From NCBI GenBank assembly GCA_013289585.1, contig JABCZR010000003.1, positions 1 to 64,000 on the forward strand: a stretch of DNA of 64,000 nt, written 5' to 3'. Of this stretch, positions 37,087 to 45,507 are shown one piece after another. Both the position numbers and the translations under genes were made by a program. The notes under the pieces are model-generated. The model ran no database searches. It had not been told where the DNA came from and worked only from the letters and a program-made list of their open reading frames with translations. This DNA comes from Acidobacteriota bacterium (GTDB lineage Bacteria > Acidobacteriota > Terriglobia > Acidiferrales > UBA7541). How positions within the stretch are numbered: the stretch's first letter is position 1; the number at the start of each line of letters is the position of its first letter.

Positions 37087-37692
37087 CTATAGGTTCAGCT
37101 GAGGCCCGCTGACGCGCTTCCCTTTGAGGTGGAAATCTACTTCAACATGGTCGGCGATCTTGATGAACGGAATGCCCTTGTTCATCCCGTAGTCCTTGCG
37201 GTTGAAGACCATTTTTCCTTTAATCTCGCCTGAGCCCGTGCCCTTGCCGGAAACCGTTAGCGTCAGCTTCTCGGCGTTTGATACTCCGCGGATCGTAAAG
37301 TCGCCATCCACTTCATAGGTTTCGTGACCCGTCTTCACAATTTTCGTTGATTTAAATGTGATCACCGGATTCTGCTCGACGTCGAAGAAGTCCTTGCTCT
37401 TGAGCTTGCCGTTCTTCATGCCGCTTCCGGTATCCACGCTGGCTGCCTGAATTGTGATCACTAAGACGCCCGTCGTTTCGTCAGGTGACGTAAACGTCAA
37501 GCTGGCGTCCCACTTGTCGAATTTGCCGGCGATATCCACCGACGCCTTCACGTCGAACTTAATCGAGCTGTGCACTGGGGTAATTTCGAAAACTGGAGCC
37601 TGCGCTCGACTCAAGGATGGAACCACAGCTAACCCCAGGAAGCAGAGGATTGTTCCTCGCATGTCGTTGAGTTTGGGTCTAATCCAATTCAT
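37087..37692 (-). CDS. YceI-family periplasmic protein
   Basis: About 201 residues: a signal peptide ending near 'SLSRAQA', then a YceI lipocalin-like barrel ('HSSIKFDVKASVDIAGKFDKWDASLTF', 'NPVITFKSTKI', 'GDFTIRGVSNAEKLTLTV'). YceI proteins bind isoprenoid-type lipids and are often base- or stress-induced. TTG 37698 has a better-spaced GAGG; ATG 37692 is also possible. A palindromic operator lies about 240 bases upstream. Confidence 0.88.
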   Translation of the reverse strand: MNWIRPKLNDMRGTILCFLGLAVVPSLSRAQAPVFEITPVHSSIKFDVKASVDIAGKFDKWDASLTFTSPDETTGVLVITIQAASVDTGSGMKNGKLKSKDFFDVEQNPVITFKSTKIVKTGHETYEVDGDFTIRGVSNAEKLTLTVSGKGTGSGEIKGKMVFNRKDYGMNKGIPFIKIADHVEVDFHLKGKRVSGPQLNL

Positions 37693-37808
37693 CGTCAATG
37701 ACAGACCTCAGTTCGTAACAAGCAGTCCCTGTAAAACCCGTGAACTAACGTGAAGACTCGAATAATCCGGAGCTGCGTGACGCGATCCCGGCAAATCAGC
37801 ACACTTGA

Positions 37809-37953
37809 GGCCAGAACTCGGAGAGGCATTGGGGGCAATGGCGGCTCCCCGAGTCCTGCTTTGCATTCCAGGTCGCGGGGCTGTACCAACCACTCGCACC
37901 CGTGCTTAACTGTTTAGCCGTGCCCCTTCTCCGACAACTAGGGATTCCCCTAG
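37809..37953 (-). repeat. Leader-like repeat, copy A
   Basis: This copy aligns over about 145 bases with 40151-40302. Shared blocks are CTCCCCGAGTCC (37845-37856), GTGCTTAACT (37902-37911) and the terminal palindrome. GAACTCGG (37814-37821) can pair with CCGAGTCC (37849-37856), seven of eight pairs. Read on the minus strand, the order is operator, then stem-loop, then the YceI gene. Confidence 0.55.
37938..37953. promoter_or_regulatory. Palindromic operator, site 2
   Basis: CTAGGGATTCCCCTAG, 15 of 16 matches to the consensus, about 240 bases before the YceI start. Confidence 0.62.
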
Positions 37954-38375
37954 CAAGATGTCCGTGGGCTTCTCAATTGCCATATGCCTAATTTACCAGG
38001 AGTGCCACGGTCGCTGGGCCAATTGTGAGTCCTTACTATGCTATCACCGACGAATCTAAGAACTTCCCAGTTGAACGCTGGCGGAGTACGCCAAACCCTT
38101 GATGGTCCTCCTTCAAGGCTTCCAATCTTTCTTCACTATCAGCGAACGAGCGTGCGATCGTGTCTTTCAATCGCGCATCAGTATTCGAGGCTCGGACGGC
38201 GTTCTTCCGGGATACCTTGCCGGCAGATTCTCGAGACTTGCTAAAAGTGGAATTCCTCAACGCAGGCGCAAGATTGGTGGGAACGGTTTGCAACATTGCC
38301 ATTGGGTAGGTCCGGATTCTCGCTTGAGACACAGTCTCTGGCCTGCCGCACGAGTTCATCCAAACGGCAATCGCC

Positions 38376-39461
38376 TCAGGCCGTGTCTGGCGCCAGCTCG
38401 ATGTCTTCGTCCAACCAGGCCAGGAACAACTTGTACCCAACCGACAAAACAATGGGGCCGACGAAAAGGCCGATAATGCCTATCGCCAAAAAGCCACCGA
38501 TTGCGCCCAAGAAAACAACAACGATGGGAACGGGGACGCCCCGCCCGAGAAGCAACGGCTTCAAAACGTTGTCCATAAGGGCGACGACAATACACCAAAT
38601 CAAAAAGGCCACGGCCTTGGCAGTGCTCGCAGTCGCAAAAACGTAGATCACAGCGGGGATTAGCGCCAAGCTTCCCACTTGAAGCACAGCGGCAATGAGG
38701 AACAACAACGCCCACAGGCCTGCTCCTGGGAGCCGAACCACCAGAAAACCGAGACCGGCGAGTAGAGATTGGATTAAAGCTACACCAAGAATTCCGGTGG
38801 TAACGCTGCGAATAGTCGCGCCGGCGAGCGCTTCATACTCGGCGCCTTTATTGCCGAAAAGATGGATTGCAAACTTTCTAGAAACTCGCGCACCCTGGCC
38901 AGAGCTGGCGAGAAGGAATCCCGCAACCAGAATCGAAACCAAAAACTGCAGCACGCCCAAGCCAACTCCGGCAGCCGCCGAGAGTAGTCCGTTGACAGCC
39001 TCTTTAAGCTGCGGAGCCAGGCTCCGAAGTGCGGCAGGAATATTGTTCGAAGCTAAGCTCCAGAGGTCGCTCAACGGTCTACCGACGATGGGCCAGGTTG
39101 CGATAGTCGGTGGGGGCGGCGGAATCGTCAGGGTTTCATTGTGAAGTGCTACTGCGAGCGTTTGGATGCCATCAACCAGGGTTTGAGCGAGCAGCGCAAT
39201 CGGCACGATCAAGACGCCGAGGAGCAGGATGGTAAACAAAATGGACGCAAAGCCGTCTCGTCCGCCCAGCAGCTTCTGCAGCCAGCAGTACCCTGGATAA
39301 CCGGCAATGGCGATGATCAGTCCCCATGCCACCACGGCGATGAATGGTTTCAGAATACTGAAGCAGGACGCGACAAGCAGGAAGATGAGCCCGAGGTGAA
39401 TGGAGACTTCGACGGCTCTATTCAGATGGGACTTTTCGGGCGTCGCTCGTTCAGCGGTCAC
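38376..39461 (-). CDS. AI-2E transporter family (PerM-like) membrane protein
   Basis: 361 residues from GTG 39461, with GGAGGA six bases upstream; GTG 39476 is a longer alternative. About eight hydrophobic segments and the family pattern 'GVALIQSLLAGLGFLVVRLPGAGLWALLFLIAAVLQVG' followed by 'GRGVPVPIVVVFLGAIGGFLAIGIIGLFVGPIVLSV' are present. The family includes the AI-2 exporter TqsA and sodium/proton antiporters, so the substrate is open. It lies 90 bases downstream of a K+-channel-like gene on the same strand. Confidence 0.88.
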   Translation of the reverse strand: MTAERATPEKSHLNRAVEVSIHLGLIFLLVASCFSILKPFIAVVAWGLIIAIAGYPGYCWLQKLLGGRDGFASILFTILLLGVLIVPIALLAQTLVDGIQTLAVALHNETLTIPPPPPTIATWPIVGRPLSDLWSLASNNIPAALRSLAPQLKEAVNGLLSAAAGVGLGVLQFLVSILVAGFLLASSGQGARVSRKFAIHLFGNKGAEYEALAGATIRSVTTGILGVALIQSLLAGLGFLVVRLPGAGLWALLFLIAAVLQVGSLALIPAVIYVFATASTAKAVAFLIWCIVVALMDNVLKPLLLGRGVPVPIVVVFLGAIGGFLAIGIIGLFVGPIVLSVGYKLFLAWLDEDIELAPDTA

Positions 39462-39551
39462 GATGCATCCTCCCACTCACATCAGATGTGCTCTTTGGTC
39501 GATCGCTACCTTTGTGCCCCGGCCTGCAAGAAGCGCAGGTTGCCCAGGATC

Positions 39552-39884
39552 TCAGCTTCTGTTCCAGGCCTTTGTTGCGGCCAGTACACCCAATGCGATG
39601 ATGATGCCCGTAGTCAGCAATCCCAGCACGGCTATGAGAACGGCAATGACCCTGGATTTTCTCCTGGTTGGACGGAAATCACCGTAGCCGACCGTCGTTG
39701 CTGTAACGAATGCCCAATAGAAACTATCCGGGGGCGACCAGCCCTCGTCCTTGCCGGCAAGATACCCAAGCAGCAAGATTCCCAGGACCAAGGCGAACAA
39801 GAGAGGTGAAAAGAGCCAGAGTCCGATAGCTAGCTCCTTAAGGAATCTGAAAGTCAGCCCCCACGGAAACACAATGATTACCAC
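39552..39884 (-). CDS. Two-helix potassium-channel-like protein
   Basis: 110 residues: two hydrophobic helices flank a pore loop with the selectivity-filter signature TVGYGDFRP ('WAFVTATTVGYGDFRP'). This is an Ion_trans_2-type minimal channel without a regulatory domain. GTG 39884 is almost fused to AAAGGG; GTG 39872 has better spacing to GGTGG and may be the true start. It is upstream of the AI-2E gene on the same strand. The second leader-like repeat starts 266 bases upstream. Confidence 0.82.
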   Translation of the reverse strand: MVIIVFPWGLTFRFLKELAIGLWLFSPLLFALVLGILLLGYLAGKDEGWSPPDSFYWAFVTATTVGYGDFRPTRRKSRVIAVLIAVLGLLTTGIIIALGVLAATKAWNRS

Positions 39885-40150
39885 CCTTTTCAGTCATATA
39901 GGACTGCTAATCTTGGCTACCGGTCTGAACCTTCAGAGGCGACGGTCGCTTAAGCAAAAAACTGTAATTAGTGCGAGCTCCAATCTTTGGCATGGCTTCT
40001 CCTTGCGATTAACTAAACCTGGTTGCCATTACAACCGTTTCGTTCCATTTCGCTTTCCCAACTATTCAGCGAGCGCCGCACTCCTCTTCCCCTCAATTGT
40101 TGATTGGACCTCAAGGTGATGCCTAGACCAGGCAAATTTGGTTCACTGGA

Positions 40151-40302
40151 GGTCAGGACTCGGGTAAGCATCGGAGGCAATCGCGTCTCCCCGAGTCCAG
40201 ACGTACGTTTTAGGTCGGCGGGGTTGGATCGCTCGCCCCGTTTGACCTGTGCTTAACTTTTTAGACGTCCACCCGTTCCCGAACAACTGGGGGATTCCCT
40301 AG
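40151..40302 (-). repeat. Leader-like repeat, copy B
   Basis: This copy aligns with 37809-37953. CTCCCCGAGTCC (40187-40198), GTGCTTAACT (40249-40258) and the terminal palindrome recur at nearly the same spacing. GGACTCGGG (40156-40164) pairs perfectly with CCCGAGTCC (40190-40198) over a 25-base loop. On the minus strand it would be the leader of the channel/AI-2E unit. Confidence 0.55.
40287..40302. promoter_or_regulatory. Palindromic operator, site 3 (degenerate)
   Basis: CTGGGGGATTCCCTAG, 13 of 16 matches. It sits at the end of leader-like repeat B, as site 2 does in copy A. Confidence 0.45.
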
Positions 40303-40427
40303 TGAGGCGGATCGGGATTTTTCGTTTGTAAACTGCCTGACAAACCGCAAACCGTAAAGTGGCGATCAGGGATTCCACACGTCTGGTAATCCGACCATCG
40401 GAAGTTAGACCGCCCATCCGGGTATTC

Positions 40428-40443
40428 TTAGGGATTTCCCTAG
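40428..40443. promoter_or_regulatory. Palindromic operator, site 4
   Basis: TTAGGGATTTCCCTAG, 15 of 16 matches, 188 bases before the lipoprotein/DASS unit. Confidence 0.62.
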
Positions 40444-40631
40444 TTGAGCACACATCGAGTCAAACATAGGATCGCTTTGAAAATAGACTCTGGGCAAGTT
40501 TTGTGTAATCGCCTTGTACTACGACTCGGTCGCTAACGGGTCTTGACCAACAAGGTCCAGCCAGTCAGGGTCGTCTTGTGCTCCGCGGGGCACGCGTCGG
40601 AGCCACGGTCTGATTCTAAGGAGATGCGCAA

Positions 40632-41204
40632 GTGTTTTTTCGAGCAGGCTTGGTTGTGTCGCTGGAGCGAGGATCGTTGGCGCTCGCTCTGCTGCTGTTC
40701 CCGGCCGGATGCAGTCAACCGACTGTTTCCCCGGCTGAGATTGCTTCACCCAGCGAGTGGCGCGCGTTCAAAGGCACTTGGACCGCCTCAGGAACTCGGC
40801 AGACGCTCAAGCTGGAGGCAGATCACCGCGCTTCCATTTTTGATTTGAGTGGGTCGCTGCTACTAACAGGAGATCGTGGAATGGGAGTAGGGTTCCGTGC
40901 GAAGGCGATCGGCTTCTCCGACAATCTTGGCGGAATGCAGGGCCGCTGTGTTTGGACTGACGAGCGCGGGGATAAGGTTTACAGCGAATTAAAGGGTGAG
41001 TGGGTGGGAGCCGGAAATAGCATCGTCGGTACTTTTCTGGGAGGAACCGGCCGATTCGCCGGTATCACTGGGGAGTATTCCTTTCAGTGGAAGTACGTTG
41101 TTGAGTCCGAGGATGGCGCAGTCAGCGGGAGGGCCGTCAACCTTCAGGGCCGCGCCCGGTTTGGTTCAACAGCTGCCGCACCTGGCGGAGAACAATCCAA
41201 ATGA
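40632..41204 (+). CDS. Putative lipoprotein of unknown function
   Basis: 190 residues: a signal peptide ending 'LLLFPAGC-SQ', a lipobox with Cys at about 27. The mature part is beta-rich and Gly-rich ('GMGVGFRAKAIGFSDN', 'NSIVGTFLGGTGRFAGITGEYSFQWKY'), resembling allene-oxide-cyclase-like barrels, but this is only a resemblance. The start is GTG 40632 with AAGGAG about nine bases upstream. Its TGA overlaps the ATG of the DASS gene, so the two are coupled. Confidence 0.65.
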   Translation: MFFRAGLVVSLERGSLALALLLFPAGCSQPTVSPAEIASPSEWRAFKGTWTASGTRQTLKLEADHRASIFDLSGSLLLTGDRGMGVGFRAKAIGFSDNLGGMQGRCVWTDERGDKVYSELKGEWVGAGNSIVGTFLGGTGRFAGITGEYSFQWKYVVESEDGAVSGRAVNLQGRARFGSTAAAPGGEQSK

Positions 41205-42616
41205 GCACCGCCAAGACCTCCTCCCGCCGACAGCTTATGCGAGCCGTCCCGTTGGCCCTGTCGCTTGCCATTTGGTTCTGGCCGATACCAGCCGGGCTGA
41301 CGCGAGAGGCTTGGCATCTCTTCGCGATATTTGCAGCGGCTATCTTCGCTGTCATTCTGAACTCATTTCCGCTCTTGACAGCCTCAATACTGGCGGTCTC
41401 GGCTGCAGTGCTTACTCGCACGGTCGACCCCGCTAAGGCTTTCGCTGGTTTTGCCAATCAGAGCGTGCTTCTCGTTATAGTAGCTTTTCTCGTCGCGAAT
41501 GCAGTTGTGAAATCGGGGCTCGGAAGGCGCATCAGCCTTCTAGTGGTAAGTGCATTCGGGAGATCCACACTGGGCTTGGGCTATAGCATTTTTGTCACTG
41601 ACGCGATGATTGCACCCGCGTTTCCAAGCAACACAGCTCGTGGTGGCGTGCTCTACCCCATCATCCTTTCTTTGGCCCAAAGTTCCGGCTCCATGCCGGA
41701 CGATCAGAGAAGCCGACGGATGGGTGGTTATCTTATGTTTTGCGGGATGGCCAGCCTGAGTGTTTCGTCAGCCCTCTGGCTAACCGCAACTTCGGGGAAT
41801 CCAATTGCGGTTTCGTTGGCAGAACACTATGGCGTGAAGATCAACTTTGGCTCGTGGCTTCTCGCAGCATCGATTCCAGTGTTGACGATGATCGCTTTGC
41901 TTCCACTTTTCCTCTACAAATTGTTTCCGCCCGGCGTGACCGACACCCCCGACGCGCCAAAGGCCGCACGCGAAGCTCTAAGCACGATGGGATCTCTCAC
42001 GCGGGATGAATGGATCGTTGCAGTGGCTTTCGCCCTCATGGTGACCGGGTGGGTGATGGCGGGCACGCTGAACTTGAGTCTCGCTGCCGTAGCCTTTGCC
42101 GGTCTGGGCGCGCTCCTTGCCACCAATGTCCTCACCCTCGAGGACATCAACTTGCAGGGAGGTACCCTGGTCACGTTTATCTGGCTGGCAGTGCTCTTTG
42201 CTTTGAGCGGCCAATTGAACGAGCTAGGCTTCATGGGCTACGTCGGAGCACGGCTGACGTCGCTACTCGGAGGAATCACCTGGCCCATTGCCTACGTCAT
42301 ACTCGTGGTGCTCTACGTGTTGATGCACTACATGTTTGTCAGCCAGACGGCGCAGATATTGGCTCTCTTCGATGTCTTTCTGGGCGTCGGCGTGAAGACC
42401 GGTGTTCCCGCACCCTTAATGGCTTTTGCCCTGCTCTTTGCAAGCAGCTATTTCTCGACGATTACTCCGCAGGGAGGCAGCCAAAATGTCATCTTCGTCG
42501 GGAGTAGCTATCTCACTCAAGGTGAACTCTACCGGCTTGGCCTGCTGACTACAGTCTTCTGTCTGCTCGTGTTCCTGGTGGTTGGAACGCCGTGGCTCCT
42601 CTTTGTCGTTCGGTGA
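41201..42616 (+). CDS. DASS/SLC13-family anion:sodium symporter
   Basis: 471 residues with about 11-12 hydrophobic segments and the SLC13 features 'FVTDAMIAPAFPSNTARGGVLYPI' (first SNT-type motif) and 'SSYFSTITPQGGSQNVIFVGSSY' (second). Relatives import C4-dicarboxylates, citrate or sulfate, or exchange dicarboxylates (malate/oxoglutarate type). Dicarboxylate use would fit the aspartate genes further on; the substrate is inferred. It overlaps the lipoprotein gene by four bases. Confidence 0.88.
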   Translation: MSTAKTSSRRQLMRAVPLALSLAIWFWPIPAGLTREAWHLFAIFAAAIFAVILNSFPLLTASILAVSAAVLTRTVDPAKAFAGFANQSVLLVIVAFLVANAVVKSGLGRRISLLVVSAFGRSTLGLGYSIFVTDAMIAPAFPSNTARGGVLYPIILSLAQSSGSMPDDQRSRRMGGYLMFCGMASLSVSSALWLTATSGNPIAVSLAEHYGVKINFGSWLLAASIPVLTMIALLPLFLYKLFPPGVTDTPDAPKAAREALSTMGSLTRDEWIVAVAFALMVTGWVMAGTLNLSLAAVAFAGLGALLATNVLTLEDINLQGGTLVTFIWLAVLFALSGQLNELGFMGYVGARLTSLLGGITWPIAYVILVVLYVLMHYMFVSQTAQILALFDVFLGVGVKTGVPAPLMAFALLFASSYFSTITPQGGSQNVIFVGSSYLTQGELYRLGLLTTVFCLLVFLVVGTPWLLFVVR

Positions 42617-42981
42617 TGCCACTAGCGAATACTCCGGAAGCCACAAGTTCTGCCCCTACTCCAACGCATAACGCGGTCAAGACTAAAACGAAGTAGTTCC
42701 ATCTGTCCGCAGTCTCATTCAAAGGTACTCGGGAGGCAATCGCCTCTGTTCTCATACGGGCAATTTTCTGAATCGTCAGGACCCTAGTTCAAAAGTAGAG
42801 CCGCGTAAGGAGTCCCGGAGCAATCGGCACTGGTTCACATGCGTTAAGGAACAGCACCAAAGTTCAGTTTAGCCTTGAGCACACCTGTACCTTCGGGCTA
42901 TTCAAGCTTCGCAGAAAGAACTGCAGACTTAAGAACATTGAGCCTTCGACCATTCGACGAACACGTTGTGAGGAGACAGCA
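42617..42981. other. Spacer before lipoprotein gene
   Basis: 365 bases without a convincing gene. A half operator CCCTAG lies at 42782-42787. GGTACTCGGGAGGCAATCGC (about 42724-42743) resembles part of the leader-like repeat. GAGGAG precedes the ATG at 42982. Confidence 0.35.
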
Positions 42982-43686
42982 ATGAAGAAGGTCTTTTTAT
43001 TGATGTTAACAGGCCTCCTGTTCACCATTTTAGGTTGCTCAGGAAATTCCCAGAACGCCGTCTCAAAGAGCGCACCGACAGTAGTGCAGGCATCGGCTGC
43101 CCCAGCTAGCGCACCTCCCGTTGTCGAGCCGGCGGCCGCGCTGCCCGTACCGTCGGTCGGACACGTGAATCAGCAAGCCTGGCGTTCTGAAAATGTCAAC
43201 GACCCCCTCGGCAGCGCCGTTGCTCTGCGCAGAACTTCGTTAGACGGCAAGTTCGATTTAGTCATCCTCCAGAGGGGAACGGATTCTTTCTTGTCTTTCG
43301 TCAGGCACGCGCGTTGGGAGTCTGTCCGTCACCAGCCTGCGAAAGGCAAAATAATGGATCTCCGCGTGAAATTTGAGGACGGACAAGAGCAACGCATCGA
43401 GTGGGACGAACTAGGGTTCGGCACGGAGAACCTGTACAGCGTCTTGTGGTCATACCCCGCCAAGGCGGATGCTCCCATCGGTCCGGTCCTGGAAGGCCCC
43501 AAAGGTGATTCTGTCGGGGGCGACCAACTCCTTATTCAAGACATGATGAAGCACAAGACAATGCTCTTAGAAGTCGCACCTGGGGTCACGACACAATTCG
43601 ACATGACCGGGCTTGCGCACGAAATAGAGAAAGTTCGTACTCCCAAAGCGCAGCCTGTCCTTGAAGCTAGCCAAATCGCGGAGTAG
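42982..43686 (+). CDS. Putative lipoprotein of unknown function
   Basis: 234 residues: a signal peptide and lipobox ('LLFTILGC-SG', Cys at about 19), an Ala/Pro-rich linker (about 28-60), and a C-terminal globular part with no recognised family ('LDGKFDLVILQRGTDSFLSFVRHARWESV'). GAGGAG lies well placed before the ATG. It appears monocistronic and is convergent with the next gene. Confidence 0.7.
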   Translation: MKKVFLLMLTGLLFTILGCSGNSQNAVSKSAPTVVQASAAPASAPPVVEPAAALPVPSVGHVNQQAWRSENVNDPLGSAVALRRTSLDGKFDLVILQRGTDSFLSFVRHARWESVRHQPAKGKIMDLRVKFEDGQEQRIEWDELGFGTENLYSVLWSYPAKADAPIGPVLEGPKGDSVGGDQLLIQDMMKHKTMLLEVAPGVTTQFDMTGLAHEIEKVRTPKAQPVLEASQIAE

Positions 43687-43851
43687 CTCAACCCAATCAG
43701 AAGTAAGACTGTCACTTCTTTGGAATTAGCTCTCACGTCCGATTGGAGTCGTGTACTGCCGACCCATAACCTCGACTGATAGTAGGAGTTGAGGGCTAAA
43801 ATCCCTGGCAAAACAGAATCCCCCTCAGTTCAATGCTGTTTTCACGCGCAC

Positions 43852-44571
43852 TTAATGGCATGAGCCATTATCGGAGAATTGCCCGGCCGCTGCCATTGTT
43901 CCAAGCGCACGGCCGCAAGCTATGATCCGCTTGTTTAGATCGTCGTTCTGGATGGCGTCCGGGGCAATGTAAGTCAAGCTGGCCCGTAGTTTGAGGTATT
44001 TGTCGCTCAGTTTCGCCATGTTCTGAAATTCGTTGCTCAAAAGCTGGTAAGCACTGTGATCAGAAGGCGTACTGGCTGCGACCGAAGCTATGCGCAGGTT
44101 TGTTGTAGCTTGCGCGCGATACGGCGCGAGCAAACCGGAGGACAGAGGGATCCCATTTTGAATAGCAGTCTCGAGTGCGGTGTGCCATTCGCGCAGAGTA
44201 GACATCTGCTCTATTCCCGCGTTCAAAAAGGCTTTCGAAAATTCTGGACTGGATGACGCACCCTGGTCCGACGCAGGTGAGGACGCCGGCAAAGGAGTTG
44301 AGACGGTCGCGGCCGGAGCATTGTTCGCCGAACAGACAGGCATGTTTAGAGCGAACATCTTCCCAGAAAAGCCAAGCGAGCCTTTTAGGGCTTCCGCTAA
44401 TGCTTCCAGGCCAACGTAGGCGTGACCATTCACCTGAATCAGGGGAACATCCGTCGATCGGCCATTTATAATAAGTGTGTGTTTAGGGGTAGAGCTCTGC
44501 GAAAACAAGACCGCAGGAATAGTTAGCAGCAGGGCTAAAAGACATGACGCGACGGATGGTTTTCCAATCAT
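43852..44571 (-). CDS. Secreted hypothetical protein
   Basis: 239 residues from ATG 44571, with GGGGAG eight bases upstream (TTG 44586 is the alternative). There is a signal peptide (about 1-23, ending 'AVLFSQ'), then 'TLIINGRSTDVPLIQVNGHAYVGLEALAEALKGSLGF', which resembles a copper-amine-oxidase N-terminal-like (stalk) domain. A Pro/Ala/Ser linker and a helical C-terminal half follow. The function is unknown. Confidence 0.65.
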   Translation of the reverse strand: MIGKPSVASCLLALLLTIPAVLFSQSSTPKHTLIINGRSTDVPLIQVNGHAYVGLEALAEALKGSLGFSGKMFALNMPVCSANNAPAATVSTPLPASSPASDQGASSSPEFSKAFLNAGIEQMSTLREWHTALETAIQNGIPLSSGLLAPYRAQATTNLRIASVAASTPSDHSAYQLLSNEFQNMAKLSDKYLKLRASLTYIAPDAIQNDDLNKRIIACGRALGTMAAAGQFSDNGSCH

Positions 44572-44752
44572 AGGTCGACTCCCCAAATAAGCATTTCTAA
44601 TTCTAAACAGCTACATTCTTGGCGATGGCCTCCAAACTCCAGATCAGATCGTTAAAACCGCGATCAAGAGTCCGAGTGGCGCGCTGACCGGATAAATGAA
44701 GTCTTTCTTCAACTGCCCAATTGTCTGGGCTGAGGTTCCGGACGATGCTAAA

Positions 44753-45322
44753 TCACTTCTTCGGGGGAAAACTCTTCATTGTCTTTTGTATGAATTTGTC
44801 CACGTTCTCTTTGAGCTTGTTGCCGAATTTGTTGGTGTCCCTAATCTTCTGCGAAGCCATCGCCTGCCACAATTGGCTCTTTGTTGCGGCATCTGTTACG
44901 GTAATCTGCATTTTCGCCAGACTATAGACCCACACATCGGATGAAATTCCTCCAAGGTTGCCCCAAGACCAGTTGACCAAGTCGGTGGCGTATAAATCCC
45001 TCTGCGCACCCACATCGGCTTTGGGGAGCCCTCCCGCTTCGTAAGTAATCCTAAAGTCCGGATTCTTATCATCCTCTACGAAACCCGCGGCTTGTAGATT
45101 CCGGTTAATCGAATCGACGATCGCCATGTTGATGCGTTCTTGATCTTCCTTAGTCTGGCGAGTCAACAGGTAATTCGACCCCCACGCATATTTCTTGTAT
45201 TTCTTGAAATCCGCGGATTTGTCAAAAGTCGACTTTACATTTTGTGCGACGGCGTTATCCGGCGGATGCAGCAAGCTAACACAAAGCAAAACCAAGACTA
45301 CCAGTCGTCTTCCAGGCACCAT
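44753..45322 (-). CDS. DUF4136-family secreted protein
   Basis: 189 residues: a signal peptide (about 1-26), then the DUF4136 pattern 'STFDKSADFKKYKKYAWG', 'INRNLQAAGFVEDDKNPDFRITYEAG' and 'WSWGNLGGISSDVWVYSLAKMQITVTDAATKSQLWQAMA'. Members are small envelope lipoproteins or secreted proteins of unknown role. There is no lipobox here. A 13-bp stem-loop (45368-45417) lies just upstream. Confidence 0.85.
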   Translation of the reverse strand: MVPGRRLVVLVLLCVSLLHPPDNAVAQNVKSTFDKSADFKKYKKYAWGSNYLLTRQTKEDQERINMAIVDSINRNLQAAGFVEDDKNPDFRITYEAGGLPKADVGAQRDLYATDLVNWSWGNLGGISSDVWVYSLAKMQITVTDAATKSQLWQAMASQKIRDTNKFGNKLKENVDKFIQKTMKSFPPKK

Positions 45323-45367
45323 GAGCTCCTCGGTACGGCGCGATTTCCTGTTCAGTTACGAACGCCA

Positions 45368-45417
45368 GACTCTTAGGCGCTTTCGTATTCGGCATTAACG
45401 CAGGGCGTTTAAGAGTC
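45368..45417. repeat. Long stem-loop upstream of the DUF4136 gene
   Basis: GACTCTTAGGCGC (45368-45380) can pair with GCGTTTAAGAGTC (45405-45417) over 13 positions, two of them G-U, around a 24-base loop. The loop and right arm contain GCATTAACGCAGGGCG (45392-45407), a near copy of 34358-34373 at the end of the response-regulator gene. Confidence 0.4.
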
Positions 45418-45507
45418 AATCAAGATCAATCTCTCTGCGAGCTCCTTCGTTCGCTGGGAACTAAGCAATTTGCAGATGGTTCATGCCAATTCGCCTAGTA
45501 ATAGCAT

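Larger units (their letters stand above)
37699..38375. other. Spacer between YceI and AI-2E-family genes
   Basis: This 677-base spacer contains the leader-like repeat (37809-37953) that ends in operator site 2. From 38036 to about 38359 the minus strand has an open frame of about 107 codons with a charged C-terminal part ('SEERLEALKEDHQGFG'), directly downstream of the AI-2E gene. No family or ribosome site supports it, so it is not called as a gene. Confidence 0.4.
39885..40631. other. Spacer with leader-like repeat and two operators
   Basis: No gene is recognised in 747 bases. It contains leader-like repeat copy B (40151-40302) ending in operator site 3, operator site 4 (40428-40443), and AAGGAG just before the lipoprotein GTG at 40632. 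It separates a minus-strand channel unit from a plus-strand transporter unit. Confidence 0.5.

Noticed and set aside
38036-38359. Minus-strand frame downstream of the AI-2E gene, about 107 codons
   Set aside because: No family or ribosome site. The C-terminal charged stretch alone is not enough.
42549-42755. A 68-codon minus-strand frame with one hydrophobic segment overlapping the DASS 3' end
   Set aside because: No ribosome site, an overlap with a firm gene, and no family. It could be a small membrane protein but is not supported.
42724-42787. Third copy of the leader-like repeat with a half operator
   Set aside because: Only a short stretch resembles the repeat, and the palindrome is a half-site. 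It may be a degenerate remnant, but the evidence is thin.
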